From NCBI RefSeq assembly GCF_014200305.1, contig NZ_JACHBL010000001.1, positions 248,001 to 312,000 on the forward strand: a stretch of DNA of 64,000 bases, read 5' to 3'. This DNA is from Neomicrococcus lactis (GTDB lineage: Bacteria; Actinomycetota; Actinomycetes; Actinomycetales; Micrococcaceae). The notes beneath the pieces were generated by a model, which worked only from the letters and a program-made list of their open reading frames with translations, did no database searches and was not told where the DNA came from. Within the stretch, counting starts at the first letter, position 1. Each line of letters opens with the position of its first letter. The translations under genes were made by a program, and so were the position numbers. Positions 52,470 through 60,648 of this stretch are shown in pieces.

Positions 52470-52486
52470 TGAAACCAAGGGTTTCA
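52470..52486. promoter_or_regulatory. Perfect inverted repeat TGAAACC-n3-GGTTTCA
   Basis: Seven-base arms with a three-base spacer, 131 bases before the UPF0182 start codon. It has no T run, so it is more like a dimer-binding operator than a terminator. It lacks the consensus of parS. The regulator is unknown. Confidence 0.4.
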
Positions 52487-52616
52487 AATTGGTATCGATT
52501 TTCCACTGCGTTGAGACTTAATGCCCCACGCCACCGCGCAACAAGGCAGAATGGAGTTATCCCCTTTCCACAGTCAGGTGGGGGTGGCCGTATTTTCGAC
52601 CATGTTGAGGTAACTT

Positions 52617-55600
52617 GTGAGCTTTGGACCTGATTTTCCAGCCCCCGGAGGCCCGGACGGGCCCCGCCGGCCGGACCGCCCTGCGATGCACGAGGGGAGG
52701 GTCGGAACTGGCAAGCCCTCGCCACTGCTGATTACCATCATTGTGGTCGCCCTATTGGTGGCGGCATTTGTTTTCTTTGCAAACTTTTACACGGACATCC
52801 TCTGGTATTCACAGCTGGGCTTCGCAGAAGTTTTCTGGACTGAAATCCTGACGAAAGCAGCGATCTTCGTGGTCGGCTTTATCCTCATGGCAGTGCCCGT
52901 GTGGTTCAGCCTCCACTCCGCGTACAAGCACCGCCCGGTCTACGCGCCGGACACCACCACGGATAGCTTGTACCGCTACCAACGGCAGCTGGAACCAGTT
53001 CGCCGCTTGATGATGATCGGTGTTCCGGTTGCCCTCGGAATCTTCTCCGCCTCCGCGCTTGCTTCGCAGTGGAAGGAAGTGTTGCTCTTTCTGAACCAGG
53101 TGGAATTCGGAAAGACTGATCCGGAATTCGGGCTTGACCTGAGCTTCTACATCAACACCCTGCCTGTGCTTTCGCTGGCCGTGGGTTACCTCATCTCCGT
53201 GGTGCTGATTGCCGGTATCGCTGGCATTCTCACGCATTACCTCTACGGAGGAGTCCGCGTTGAAGAACGCGGCGGCATCAAGTTCTCTCGCGCCGTCCAG
53301 GTGCATGCTGGAATTGCCGCTGCGCTGTTCCTCATCCTGCAGGGCGTGACGTTCTTCTTGGACCGCTACGCGACCCTCACGAACCAGACTGGCCGTGTGG
53401 CTGGTGCGCTGTATACGGACGTTCATGCGGTCATTCCAACAAAGACCATCTTGGCGATCGCCGCCATCATCGTGGCAATCCTCTTCATTGTGGGCGCTGC
53501 GATGGGCCGCTGGAAGCTGCCAGCCGTTGGCGCGGCCATGATGGTGGTCACCGCGATTGTGGCCGGTGGTTTGTACCCGTACATCGTTCAGGAATACAAC
53601 GTTCGTCCGTCGGAAAAGACTCTTGAAAAGGAGTACATCGAGCGCAACATCAACATGACGCGCGATGCCTACGGACTGAAGGATGTCCAGATGCAGCCCT
53701 ACCGCGCTGAAGTGAACACGAAGCAGAACGCGCTCGCGAAGGACTCTGCAACTACCACCAACATTCGTTTGTTGGACCCTAACCTCGTTTCTGACGCCTT
53801 CTCGCAGCTGCAGCAGTTCCGCCCGTACTACAGCTTCGCAAGCACCCTCAACGTGGACCGCTACGAAGTTGACGGAAACGTTCAGGACACGGTGATCGCG
53901 GTTCGCGAAGTGAGCGTTGACCCGAATGATTCGTGGATCAACCAGCACGTGACCTACACCCACGGCTACGGTGTGGTAGCAGCGTACGGCGCCAAGGTGG
54001 GCGAAGGTGGACGACCAGACTTCATGCTTGAAGGCATCCCTTCAACTGGCGTCTTGGGCGATGACAGCACCTACGAACCGCGCATTTACTTCGGCGAATC
54101 TTCGCCACGCTACTCCGTTGTCGGTGGGCCAAGCGAAGGCTGGGAACCACGTGAATTGGACCGTCCGCAGGACCAGTCCGATGGCGCCGGAGACGCAAAG
54201 ACTACCTTCCAGGGTGACGGTGGACCTAAGGTAGGAGACTTCTTCAACCGCTTGGTCTACTCGATCAAGTTCGGTTCTACGGACCTGTTGCTCTCGGGCG
54301 ATGTGAACTCTGAATCGCAGATTCTTTACGACCGCACTCCTCGTGAGCGCGTCGAGAAGGTCGCCCCGTACTTGACGGTGGATTCCAACGCTTACCCAGC
54401 GATCATCGACGGCCGCGTGAAGTGGATCGTTGACGCTTACACCACCAGCAATGAGTACCCGTACTCCCAGTCGCAGCGACTGGACTCGGCAGTTACTGAC
54501 TCCTTGACGGGTCAGCAGACGGCGGCAGCGCTCTCGGGCCAGGTCAACTACTTGCGCAACTCCGTCAAGGCGACGGTTGATGCGTACGACGGTTCCGTAG
54601 ACCTATATGCCTGGGAGCCTGATGAGCCGATCTTGAAGGCTTGGCAGAAGGTCTTCCCGACCTCCATCAAGCCGTACTCGGAAATGAGCGCCCAGCTCAT
54701 GGATCACGTTCGCTACCCGGAGGATCAGTTCAAGGTTCAGCGTGAGCTCTTGAGCCATTACCACGTCACCAACCCGATCGACTTCTACGAATCCAACGAT
54801 GCGTGGTCTGTTCCGAACGACCCAACGGTTGCCAACGCTAACGTCAAGCAGCCCCCGTACTACTTGTCGCTTCGCATGCCGGATCAGAAGGAAGAAACGT
54901 TCTCGTTGACGTCGACCTTCATCCCGGCGTCGGCCGCGAGCGGTGCCCAGCGCAACGTGCTGTATGGCTTCTTGTCTGCTGAGGCGGATGCAGGAACCGG
55001 TAAGGCGGGGGAGAAGGCCCCGGGCTACGGAAAGCTGCGCTTGCTCGAATTGCCGCGTTCCACCTCGGTGCCTGGCCCTGGTCAAGCACAGCAGAACTTT
55101 GACTCGAACACCACGGTGTCTCGAGAGCTCAACTTGCTCCGTACCGGTGCTTCGACCGTGTTGAACGGTAACTTGCTCTCGCTTCCTGTGGGTGGCGGTA
55201 TCTTGTACGTCCAGCCGGTCTACGTGAAGTCCACGGGCCAGACGTCCTACCCGACGCTCCGGAAGGTGTTGGTCTCCTTCGGTGACCGTGTTGGCTTCGC
55301 CGGCACGTTGTCTGAGGCTCTTGACGATCTCTTCCAGGGATCTTCGGGCGCAGTTACTACCGAGGGTGACGGTACGCCGGGGGATGGCGGGACTACGACG
55401 CCGCCAGCTGAAGCGGATGCCGCAACTCGCCTCAAGCAGGCGCTTGCGGAAGCCGACGCAGCTATCAAGGCGGGCCAGACCGCACTGGCGGCTGGGGACT
55501 TCGCGAAGTATGGCGAAGAGCAGAAGAAGCTTCAGGCTGCTTTGTCGAAGGCTATTGCTGCTGACGATGAAATCTCCGGTGCTGCGGCAACGCCAAGCGA

Positions 55601-55664
55601 TGCAGCTCAACCATCTGAGTCAGCGCCGGCTAGCGAATCGGCTGCACCGGCAAGCAACGGCTAA
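52617..55664 (+). CDS. UPF0182 large membrane protein
   Basis: A 1015-residue protein with a GTG start. Residues about 35-330 hold seven membrane segments (for example [22 protein letters not shown] near 38 and [21 protein letters not shown] near 80). A large extracellular part of about 550 residues follows ([20 protein letters not shown] onward, rich in Tyr and Asp). The final 100 residues are Ala, Gly, Ser and Thr-rich with an A-rich helix ([25 protein letters not shown], in part). This is the length and plan of UPF0182 proteins such as Rv3193c. The function is not known. It is followed by a strong terminator. Confidence 0.9.
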   Translation: MSFGPDFPAPGGPDGPRRPDRPAMHEGRVGTGKPSPLLITIIVVALLVAAFVFFANFYTDILWYSQLGFAEVFWTEILTKAAIFVVGFILMAVPVWFSLHSAYKHRPVYAPDTTTDSLYRYQRQLEPVRRLMMIGVPVALGIFSASALASQWKEVLLFLNQVEFGKTDPEFGLDLSFYINTLPVLSLAVGYLISVVLIAGIAGILTHYLYGGVRVEERGGIKFSRAVQVHAGIAAALFLILQGVTFFLDRYATLTNQTGRVAGALYTDVHAVIPTKTILAIAAIIVAILFIVGAAMGRWKLPAVGAAMMVVTAIVAGGLYPYIVQEYNVRPSEKTLEKEYIERNINMTRDAYGLKDVQMQPYRAEVNTKQNALAKDSATTTNIRLLDPNLVSDAFSQLQQFRPYYSFASTLNVDRYEVDGNVQDTVIAVREVSVDPNDSWINQHVTYTHGYGVVAAYGAKVGEGGRPDFMLEGIPSTGVLGDDSTYEPRIYFGESSPRYSVVGGPSEGWEPRELDRPQDQSDGAGDAKTTFQGDGGPKVGDFFNRLVYSIKFGSTDLLLSGDVNSESQILYDRTPRERVEKVAPYLTVDSNAYPAIIDGRVKWIVDAYTTSNEYPYSQSQRLDSAVTDSLTGQQTAAALSGQVNYLRNSVKATVDAYDGSVDLYAWEPDEPILKAWQKVFPTSIKPYSEMSAQLMDHVRYPEDQFKVQRELLSHYHVTNPIDFYESNDAWSVPNDPTVANANVKQPPYYLSLRMPDQKEETFSLTSTFIPASAASGAQRNVLYGFLSAEADAGTGKAGEKAPGYGKLRLLELPRSTSVPGPGQAQQNFDSNTTVSRELNLLRTGASTVLNGNLLSLPVGGGILYVQPVYVKSTGQTSYPTLRKVLVSFGDRVGFAGTLSEALDDLFQGSSGAVTTEGDGTPGDGGTTTPPAEADAATRLKQALAEADAAIKAGQTALAAGDFAKYGEEQKKLQAALSKAIAADDEISGAAATPSDAAQPSESAPASESAAPASNG

Positions 55665-55681
55665 GGCCGGCTGACAACAGT

Positions 55682-55739
55682 CAACGACGAGGGGCGTGGC
55701 AGACCAGTAGCAGTACTGGTTCGCCACGCCCCTTCGTTG
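55682..55739. terminator. Terminator after UPF0182
   Basis: CAACGACGAGGGGCGTGGC can pair with GCCACGCCCCTTCGTTG with one or two bulges; the inner ACCAGTAGC/AGTACTGGT bases extend the hairpin. It lies 17 bases after the stop codon. Confidence 0.8.
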
Positions 55740-55803
55740 TCTCCTGTGGTTGTTCCTCCAGCCAGCCTGAAGTGTGATCCCAGCCTCACAGGGCCTATCC
55801 GAT

Positions 55804-55832
55804 TTGAATCGGCCTATGAATCCCTGTATAGT
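55804..55832 (+). promoter_or_regulatory. Promoter of the initiator tRNA gene
   Basis: TTGAAT and TATAGT are separated by exactly 17 bases, and the -10 box ends 12 bases before the tRNA. This is a close match to the housekeeping sigma consensus. Confidence 0.8.
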
Positions 55833-55844
55833 TGAACAGGTCGC

Positions 55845-55918
55845 CGCGGGGTGGAGCAGTTCGGTAGCTCGCCGGGCTCATAACCCGGAGGTCATAGGTT
55901 CAAATCCTATCCCCGCAA
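55845..55918 (+). tRNA. tRNA-fMet (anticodon CAT, initiator)
   Basis: The 74-base gene folds as a cloverleaf: the acceptor arm CGCGGGG/CCCCGCA keeps the unpaired C1-A72 of initiator tRNAs, the D arm is GAGCAGTTCGGTAGCTC, the anticodon loop is CTCATAA at 55877-55883, and the T arm carries GGTTCAAAT. Three G-C pairs next to the anticodon loop (GGG/CCC) are the second initiator mark. The 3' end is followed by CGA, so CCA must be added after transcription. Confidence 0.96.
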
Positions 55919-55923
55919 CGAAG

Positions 55924-55967
55924 AAGGACTCCTGACTAGTGGAAACACGAAGTCAGGGGTCCTTTTG
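55924..55967 (+). terminator. Terminator after tRNA-fMet
   Basis: AAGGACTCCTGACT pairs with AGTCAGGGGTCCTT (14 pairs, one G-U), with a 13-base loop and TTGCTTT after it. Confidence 0.85.
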
Positions 55968-55994
55968 CTTTGCCCACATTCAGGCACGATTGCC

Positions 55995-56002
55995 GCGTTT
56001 TC
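55995..56002 (+). repeat. Target-site duplication GCGTTTTC, left
   Basis: Eight bases directly outside the left inverted repeat, identical to the eight bases outside the right end. Confidence 0.9.
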
Positions 56003-57312
56003 GGGTTATAGGCACAAATGTGTGTACAGGTTTCGGCGTGTCATGGTTGGTTTCTGCCGGCCCAGCCGGTTTGGATGCCGTTTCCGTCTTCCCAGCTGAA
56101 GTGGTTGCTGTAGGTTTCTGGGGCTTGCGATTCATCGCTTTCCATTGATGCGTTTTTGGTCCGTTGGGCCGGGTTGAGGTGTTCTGGTTTCACGAGGCTC
56201 CAGGGTTGTCTGGGGTGTTCGGTGAGGGATTCGAGGAGCCAGTCCACAGCGGTTCTGGCGTGCTCTTCGGGGAGTCCTCGATGCAGCCGTAAGAGCTCTT
56301 TGATCGCTTTGTTCGGTCCGCCTTCTAACGGGGATGTGGTCCGGTGAATTTTCTCGCCGGTGTCTGGTTGCAGGTCAGTGTCTAACCACGTGAATAAGCA
56401 GTGTTCTTGGATGAGGCGTCGATACACGTTCCGGGCTCGGCGTAAGCGTTGATGCGTGTACCACCAGTGACTGTTTCTCGAGACGCTTGAGGGGCGTTCC
56501 TGACCGGTTTTCGCTTTGGTTCGGTGCTTGAGGAACTCGTCCCATTTCGCCTCCCACGCGGCGTATTCACGCAACCACGCAATGGCTTCGTCTTGGGTGC
56601 TGACCTTCATCAAGACCCTCGTCAGGGCTGCGAGTTCTTTACCGGCTGGTAGCCGTGGCTGGAAGGTGAGCTCGCGACGGATGTTCTGGAACACATGAAA
56701 ATAGCAGCGTTGAACTTTCGACTCCGGCCACGTTTCCTTCAACGCGGCACGTAGCCCGGTACCACCATCAATGATCGCCACCGCCGGTGCCGGGATCCGC
56801 TCGAGTAGGACTTGCCAGGCGATCTTTTTCTCTCGATCGCACCATTGCCAATCCACCACGTACTTGCCGTTATAGGCGATCAGCACGCACCACCCGTTGA
56901 AATAGGTGCCATCAAGCATGAGCTGATGATGCACTACGCCGGTGGGCACAGGCGGTGGAACCTCAACGCGCCAGCACCACTGAATACGCTTCCGGAAACC
57001 ACGCGCTGAACCTGCCATGGCTGCCTGCGACTGAGTACCCAGGATCCATGTCAAGAACTGAGTCAGTTCGCTCTTACGAGTGACATCAGATCGTGAACGA
57101 ACCTGCGAAGCACCACACGACTTGCACCGCCACCGAGCACGACCAGCCGAGGTCTTACCGTTCTTGACCAGAACACAATCACATACACCACAACGTGGCC
57201 GATGAGAAGCAACAGGCACCCCATATGCTTTCAAAGCATAAGCAGGACCCTACACGCCTACTCCCACAAGGCAAGCAAGCCTAATCTGTACACACATTCG
57301 TGCCTATAACCC
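56003..57312 (-). mobile_element. IS1249-like insertion sequence (IS256 family)
   Basis: A complete 1310-base element. The ends are 27-base inverted repeats (56003-56029 and 57286-57312) differing at one base; both start GGGTTATAGGCAC when read inward. An 8-base direct repeat, GCGTTTTC, flanks it on both sides (55995-56002 and 57313-57320), as expected of a target duplication in this family. The single intact transposase gene fills most of it on the minus strand. Near-perfect ends and an intact duplication suggest a fairly recent insertion. Confidence 0.93.
56041..57234 (-). CDS. IS1249-type transposase
   Basis: A 397-residue DDE transposase. The N-terminus has a zinc ribbon with Cys15/Cys18 and Cys37/Cys40 (CGVC and CKSC), typical of this group of IS256-like elements. 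The catalytic residues are likely Asp108 (LMLDGTYF), Asp156 (AIIDGGTGL) and Glu304 (SPLEGGPNKAIKEL). Between them are the conserved YFHVFQNIRRELT segment near 178-190 and an insertion helix region. The frame is intact and full length, so the element may still be active. Confidence 0.93.
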   Translation of the reverse strand: MKAYGVPVASHRPRCGVCDCVLVKNGKTSAGRARWRCKSCGASQVRSRSDVTRKSELTQFLTWILGTQSQAAMAGSARGFRKRIQWCWRVEVPPPVPTGVVHHQLMLDGTYFNGWCVLIAYNGKYVVDWQWCDREKKIAWQVLLERIPAPAVAIIDGGTGLRAALKETWPESKVQRCYFHVFQNIRRELTFQPRLPAGKELAALTRVLMKVSTQDEAIAWLREYAAWEAKWDEFLKHRTKAKTGQERPSSVSRNSHWWYTHQRLRRARNVYRRLIQEHCLFTWLDTDLQPDTGEKIHRTTSPLEGGPNKAIKELLRLHRGLPEEHARTAVDWLLESLTEHPRQPWSLVKPEHLNPAQRTKNASMESDESQAPETYSNHFSWEDGNGIQTGWAGRNQP

Positions 57313-57320
57313 GCGTTTTC
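57313..57320 (+). repeat. Target-site duplication GCGTTTTC, right
   Basis: Direct copy of the eight bases at 55995, directly outside the right inverted repeat. Confidence 0.9.
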
Positions 57321-57325
57321 TGCAT

Positions 57326-57365
57326 GAAAACGGCGGGCCCGGAGTTGTGTTTTCCGAGCCCGCCG
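57326..57365 (-). terminator. Terminator of the pspA operon
   Basis: Read on the minus strand, CGGCGGGCTCGGA and TCCGGGCCCGCCG pair with one mismatch, followed directly by TTTTC. The insertion sequence lies five bases beyond that T run. Confidence 0.82.
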
Positions 57366-57409
57366 TCGGGTAAAGCTATGGAGTTGTTACTCGCGTAACG
57401 CCCACGGGT

Positions 57410-58219
57410 TTATTCGTAGGTGTTCTGCTTGGTTGCTGCGTCCGCGCCAACGCTGTAGTCGACTGGGGAGTCGTCAGTGTCAGCTTCAATGGCTGCAGGT
57501 GCTGGCTTGCTGCCGCCCTTGAGAGCTGCAAGGCGAGCTTCAATTTCGGTCTGCTCGCCAAGGTCCTCCAACGAGTTGAACTGAGCATCCAAGCTGGAAG
57601 CTGCAAGTTCGCTCGCACCGCGAACTCGTGCTTCTTCGCGACGGATCTTCTCTTCGAAGCGGCTGACTTCGCTGGAGGGGTCCAGGATGTCGATGCTCTT
57701 GATTGCGTCCTGAACCTGTGACTGAGCAGAAGCGGACTTCTGGCGGGCCACGAGTTCGTCGCGCTTGGACACGAGTTCCTGGCGCTTACTCTTCATGGCG
57801 TCGAGGCCGGACTTGAGCTTTGCAACGATCTCTTCCTGAGAAGCGATGGTTGGCTCTGCAGCCTTGGCTTCGCGTTCCGACTGCATCTGGCGCTGCAGGG
57901 CAACCTTCGCAAGGTTGTCGAACTTGTCAGCGTTTGCGGCGTCGTTGGCTGCACGGTATTCGTCAGCCTTCTTCGACGCGGCAAGAGCCTTGTTGCCCCA
58001 TTCCTTGGCAGCGTCGATGTCCTCGCGGTAGTCCTCCTGGGACATGCGCAAGTTACCGATGGTCTGAGCCACTGCGGTCTCAGCTTCGGCGATGTTGTTC
58101 GTGTAGTCGCGAACCATCTGATCCAGCATCTTCTGTGGATCCTCAGCCTGATCAAGGATGGCGTTGATGTTTGCTCGCGCGAGTTGCGTGATACGTCCAA
58201 AAATTGACTGCTTTACCAC
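57410..58219 (-). CDS. pspA: PspA/IM30-family protein
   Basis: A 269-residue, almost wholly helical protein of the phage-shock/ESCRT-III-like family that supports stressed membranes. The N-terminal amphipathic helix (KQSIFGRITQLARANINAIL) is followed by the signature EDPQKMLDQMVRDYTNNIAEAE near 26-47 and long coiled-coil helices to about residue 195, with the usual DPSSEVSRFEEKIRREEARV. The last 40 residues are polar (KPAPAAIEADTDD). It lies 84 bases downstream of the TPM-domain gene and is probably cotranscribed with it. A GTG or ATG start after GAAAGGTGACACC is used. Confidence 0.92.
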   Translation of the reverse strand: MVKQSIFGRITQLARANINAILDQAEDPQKMLDQMVRDYTNNIAEAETAVAQTIGNLRMSQEDYREDIDAAKEWGNKALAASKKADEYRAANDAANADKFDNLAKVALQRQMQSEREAKAAEPTIASQEEIVAKLKSGLDAMKSKRQELVSKRDELVARQKSASAQSQVQDAIKSIDILDPSSEVSRFEEKIRREEARVRGASELAASSLDAQFNSLEDLGEQTEIEARLAALKGGSKPAPAAIEADTDDSPVDYSVGADAATKQNTYE

Positions 58220-58303
58220 GGTGTCACCTTTCAGTGGGTTTCCTTGGATGAATGCTGGCCGAGCCCGCGGTGCGGTGTGGCCGTCTTGGGGGTGTGGCCC
58301 CGG

Positions 58304-60406
58304 CTAGAAGCTTCCGCCTCCACCATCGCCGCCGAATCCTCCGCCTCCGCCGAAACCGCCGAAGCCCCCGCCTCCGCCGAAGCCGCCAAAGCCGCCACCG
58401 CCAAAGGAGTCGCCACCGGAGGAATGTCCTCCACCGGTGCCGCCACGGAGAATTGAGTCAATGAGGATGCCGCCCAAAATGGCGCCACCTAGACCATTGT
58501 TTCCAAATGGTCCGCCGTAGCCACCTCGACGACCGCCACCATAGCCGCCGCCGTCAAAATGGTCCACGTCGCTTTCTGCATCGCGTGCAGCCTCGTCTGC
58601 CAAGAAGGACGCCTGCTGGGCGTACGTCAAGGCTTGAACAGGGTCCACGCTGGAGAGCCGAACGGCTTCGTCGAGGTTTCGCTTCGCTTCCGCAAGACGA
58701 GTACGTGCGCTAGAGCCCACAGCCCCGCGGCGTGCCTTGACGAAGTCTTCCGTTCCGGAAATCTTTGATTGCGCTTGACGAATCGCGGTCTGCAATTGCG
58801 ACGCCGCACGGGACGCCTGCTCTTGCTGGTTGCGGATTGAGGTCAGCGGTCCATCGAGTTCGGCATGAGCCTTTTCGATGGTGTCGAGTATGCCGACAGG
58901 ATCAGTCTTGCCCGAGGCGTACTGTGCCTTCACTTGCTGCAGGGCTTGCTCAACGCGTGCCACGGGGCCAGCAAGCTCAGGGCTCTGCCCGTTATTCACG
59001 AGAGCCTTAGCCTGCGCCAAATCCTGCGCGGTGGACGAAATGGCTGCCTCAACATCTTGCTGTGCCTTATCCAGGTCACTGCCAGTGTGCTCGATGGCAT
59101 CCAACAAAACGCCTGTCTGGTGAAGAGCTTCTTCTCCAGCACGGACGGCCAGAGCTGCTTCGCTTTGCGATCCTTCTGCGATCTTGCGTTCAGCCGTTTC
59201 AGCGGCATTCTCCACGAAGTCCAAGCGTTCCTTCGCTTGCGTGACGTTGTCCGTTACTTGAACCAGTGCAGACGGCGCATACTTCGCCGCAAGAGCGGAC
59301 AGCGATGCTTCCGCGGTGGTGAGACGCTGCCGGTACGACGGCGCCTCGGCCTTCAGCGCCGCGATGGCTTCCGGAGCCTTATCCTCAAGTCTCCGGAGCG
59401 CTTCAAAGTCCGTGCGGTGCTCTTCGAGGGAAGCGTTGACGGCTTCGCAACGACGAATGATGTCGCCAAGCCAGGTGCGCTGCTGTTCCTCGGTGTCCGG
59501 GATGTGGTCATCGAGTTGCTGTTGCAGCTTGAAGGACTCGTTCATGTGCTGCTTGGCCGTGGCGATGTCCTCGGCGAAGACCTTGACGGAATCCTTGCCG
59601 TAGGAAGCTTCGGCAAATCCAAGCTCTTGTTCGCTCGAACGGATGGCATCGTCAGCTGCAATGAGCAGGCTGCCTGCCTTGGTCCGAAGTTCTTCAACAG
59701 ACATTGCAGCGAGCGGATCAACGGGCTGTCCATCCTGCCCAGCCATTGGACCTTGCTGATTTTGAGCGTTTGGAAGCTTCTTGCGGCGAGAGAACATCAC
59801 GGCGGCAATCACTCCAACGCCACCGGCGCCGATCAGCCACGGCAGCATTGAGCCGCCACTAGAAGAGTTGCTAGACGAGGAGCCTGAAGAACCCGTGGTA
59901 CCGGAACCAGTGGAGGTACCACCGCTCTTGTCCGCATCGATGTATCCCTCGGTCGCGGCAACGGCTGCGCCGGACCAATCCAAAGTGCGTAGTCTTGGCT
60001 GCACGTTGTCGCGGTACACGGACTGGTCATAGGCCGAGAACGTTGAAGAGGAGTTGGAAACAAGACGCGCAACTCGCGACGTCACGGCGACAGCCAGGAC
60101 GGAGTCCGAGGTTCCCATGCTCTTCTTCGTGGCGAGTTCTTCAACCCAGCCCTTGGCATCGGAGGGGGACGTGAACTCGTCGACATAGACCACAAAGAGG
60201 TTCTGTCCGGTTTCGTCCTGCATCTTCTTGATGGCTGAGCTGACCTCTGCCTCTTCGGAAGAGCTCAACACGTCAGCGGCGTCCACAACATACTTGCCAG
60301 GAGGAATCGTCACCGGAGGTTCTGCAAACGCAGCGGGCGCGGTGATGGCGCCGGCGATGAACAAGACACCGGCAACTCCTGCGGCACGGGAGGCTTTCAA
60401 ACGCAT
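58304..60406 (-). CDS. Secreted, membrane-anchored TPM-domain protein with coiled-coil and Gly-rich tail
   Basis: A 700-residue protein. The start is the ATG after GAAGGGTTCCAC; a TTG frame extends ten codons further. A signal peptide ends near AFAEPP (residue about 29). The TPM domain (about 35-160, YVVDAADVLSSSEEAEVSSAI) faces outside, then a Ser, Gly and Thr linker leads to one membrane segment near 192-210 (WLIGAGGVGVIAAVMF) with RRKK after it. The long cytoplasmic part (about 230-620) is coiled coil. The C-terminus is Gly and Phe rich (GGGGFGGFGG). Together with PspA this resembles an envelope-stress pair; its exact job is not known. Confidence 0.85.
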   Translation of the reverse strand: MRLKASRAAGVAGVLFIAGAITAPAAFAEPPVTIPPGKYVVDAADVLSSSEEAEVSSAIKKMQDETGQNLFVVYVDEFTSPSDAKGWVEELATKKSMGTSDSVLAVAVTSRVARLVSNSSSTFSAYDQSVYRDNVQPRLRTLDWSGAAVAATEGYIDADKSGGTSTGSGTTGSSGSSSSNSSSGGSMLPWLIGAGGVGVIAAVMFSRRKKLPNAQNQQGPMAGQDGQPVDPLAAMSVEELRTKAGSLLIAADDAIRSSEQELGFAEASYGKDSVKVFAEDIATAKQHMNESFKLQQQLDDHIPDTEEQQRTWLGDIIRRCEAVNASLEEHRTDFEALRRLEDKAPEAIAALKAEAPSYRQRLTTAEASLSALAAKYAPSALVQVTDNVTQAKERLDFVENAAETAERKIAEGSQSEAALAVRAGEEALHQTGVLLDAIEHTGSDLDKAQQDVEAAISSTAQDLAQAKALVNNGQSPELAGPVARVEQALQQVKAQYASGKTDPVGILDTIEKAHAELDGPLTSIRNQQEQASRAASQLQTAIRQAQSKISGTEDFVKARRGAVGSSARTRLAEAKRNLDEAVRLSSVDPVQALTYAQQASFLADEAARDAESDVDHFDGGGYGGGRRGGYGGPFGNNGLGGAILGGILIDSILRGGTGGGHSSGGDSFGGGGFGGFGGGGGFGGFGGGGGFGGDGGGGSF

Positions 60407-60546
60407 GTGGAACCCTTCGTTGTGCTGAAGACACAAGCTTCTCGACTACAGTCTGCAAGCTCGTCTGATTAGAGTCTATGTTTTGAAAAACTCCTGAGTC
60501 CACCGCAACGCATGCGCCCAGAGCGAACTACAGAGCACCCCCATGT

Positions 60547-60566
60547 AACACTCAGAAAACACTCAG
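60547..60566 (+). promoter_or_regulatory. Direct repeat AACACTCAG x2, 11 bases apart
   Basis: Two identical 9-base sites start 11 bases apart, one helical turn, in the 242-base divergent region between the TPM gene and htrA. A further CACTCAG is at about 60607 and ACTCAGGAGT on the minus strand at about 60490. Tandem half-sites of this spacing are typical of OmpR-type response regulators. Confidence 0.5.
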
Positions 60567-60648
60567 GACTCGCATGTGAGAGCCACAGACAGGGGTGGCA
60601 AAGTTGCACTCAGTTGAAAGCAGTTTGACGGTTTGAAAGGAACGGGAC

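Larger units (their letters stand above)
52376..52616. promoter_or_regulatory. Region upstream of the UPF0182 gene
   Basis: 240 bases without a gene. It holds one copy of the recurrent motif (52452-52465) and, five bases later, the inverted repeat TGAAACC-AAG-GGTTTCA. The UPF0182 promoter is expected here, but no clear -35/-10 pair was found. Confidence 0.45.

Noticed and set aside
52470-52486. parS centromere site
   Set aside because: The inverted repeat TGAAACC/GGTTTCA does not match the parS consensus TGTTTCACGTGAAACA, and no parAB genes are present.
58865-59851. 328-residue open frame on the plus strand inside the TPM-protein gene
   Set aside because: It lies fully within the opposite strand of a well-supported gene, has no family motif, and its composition is that of a codon shadow.
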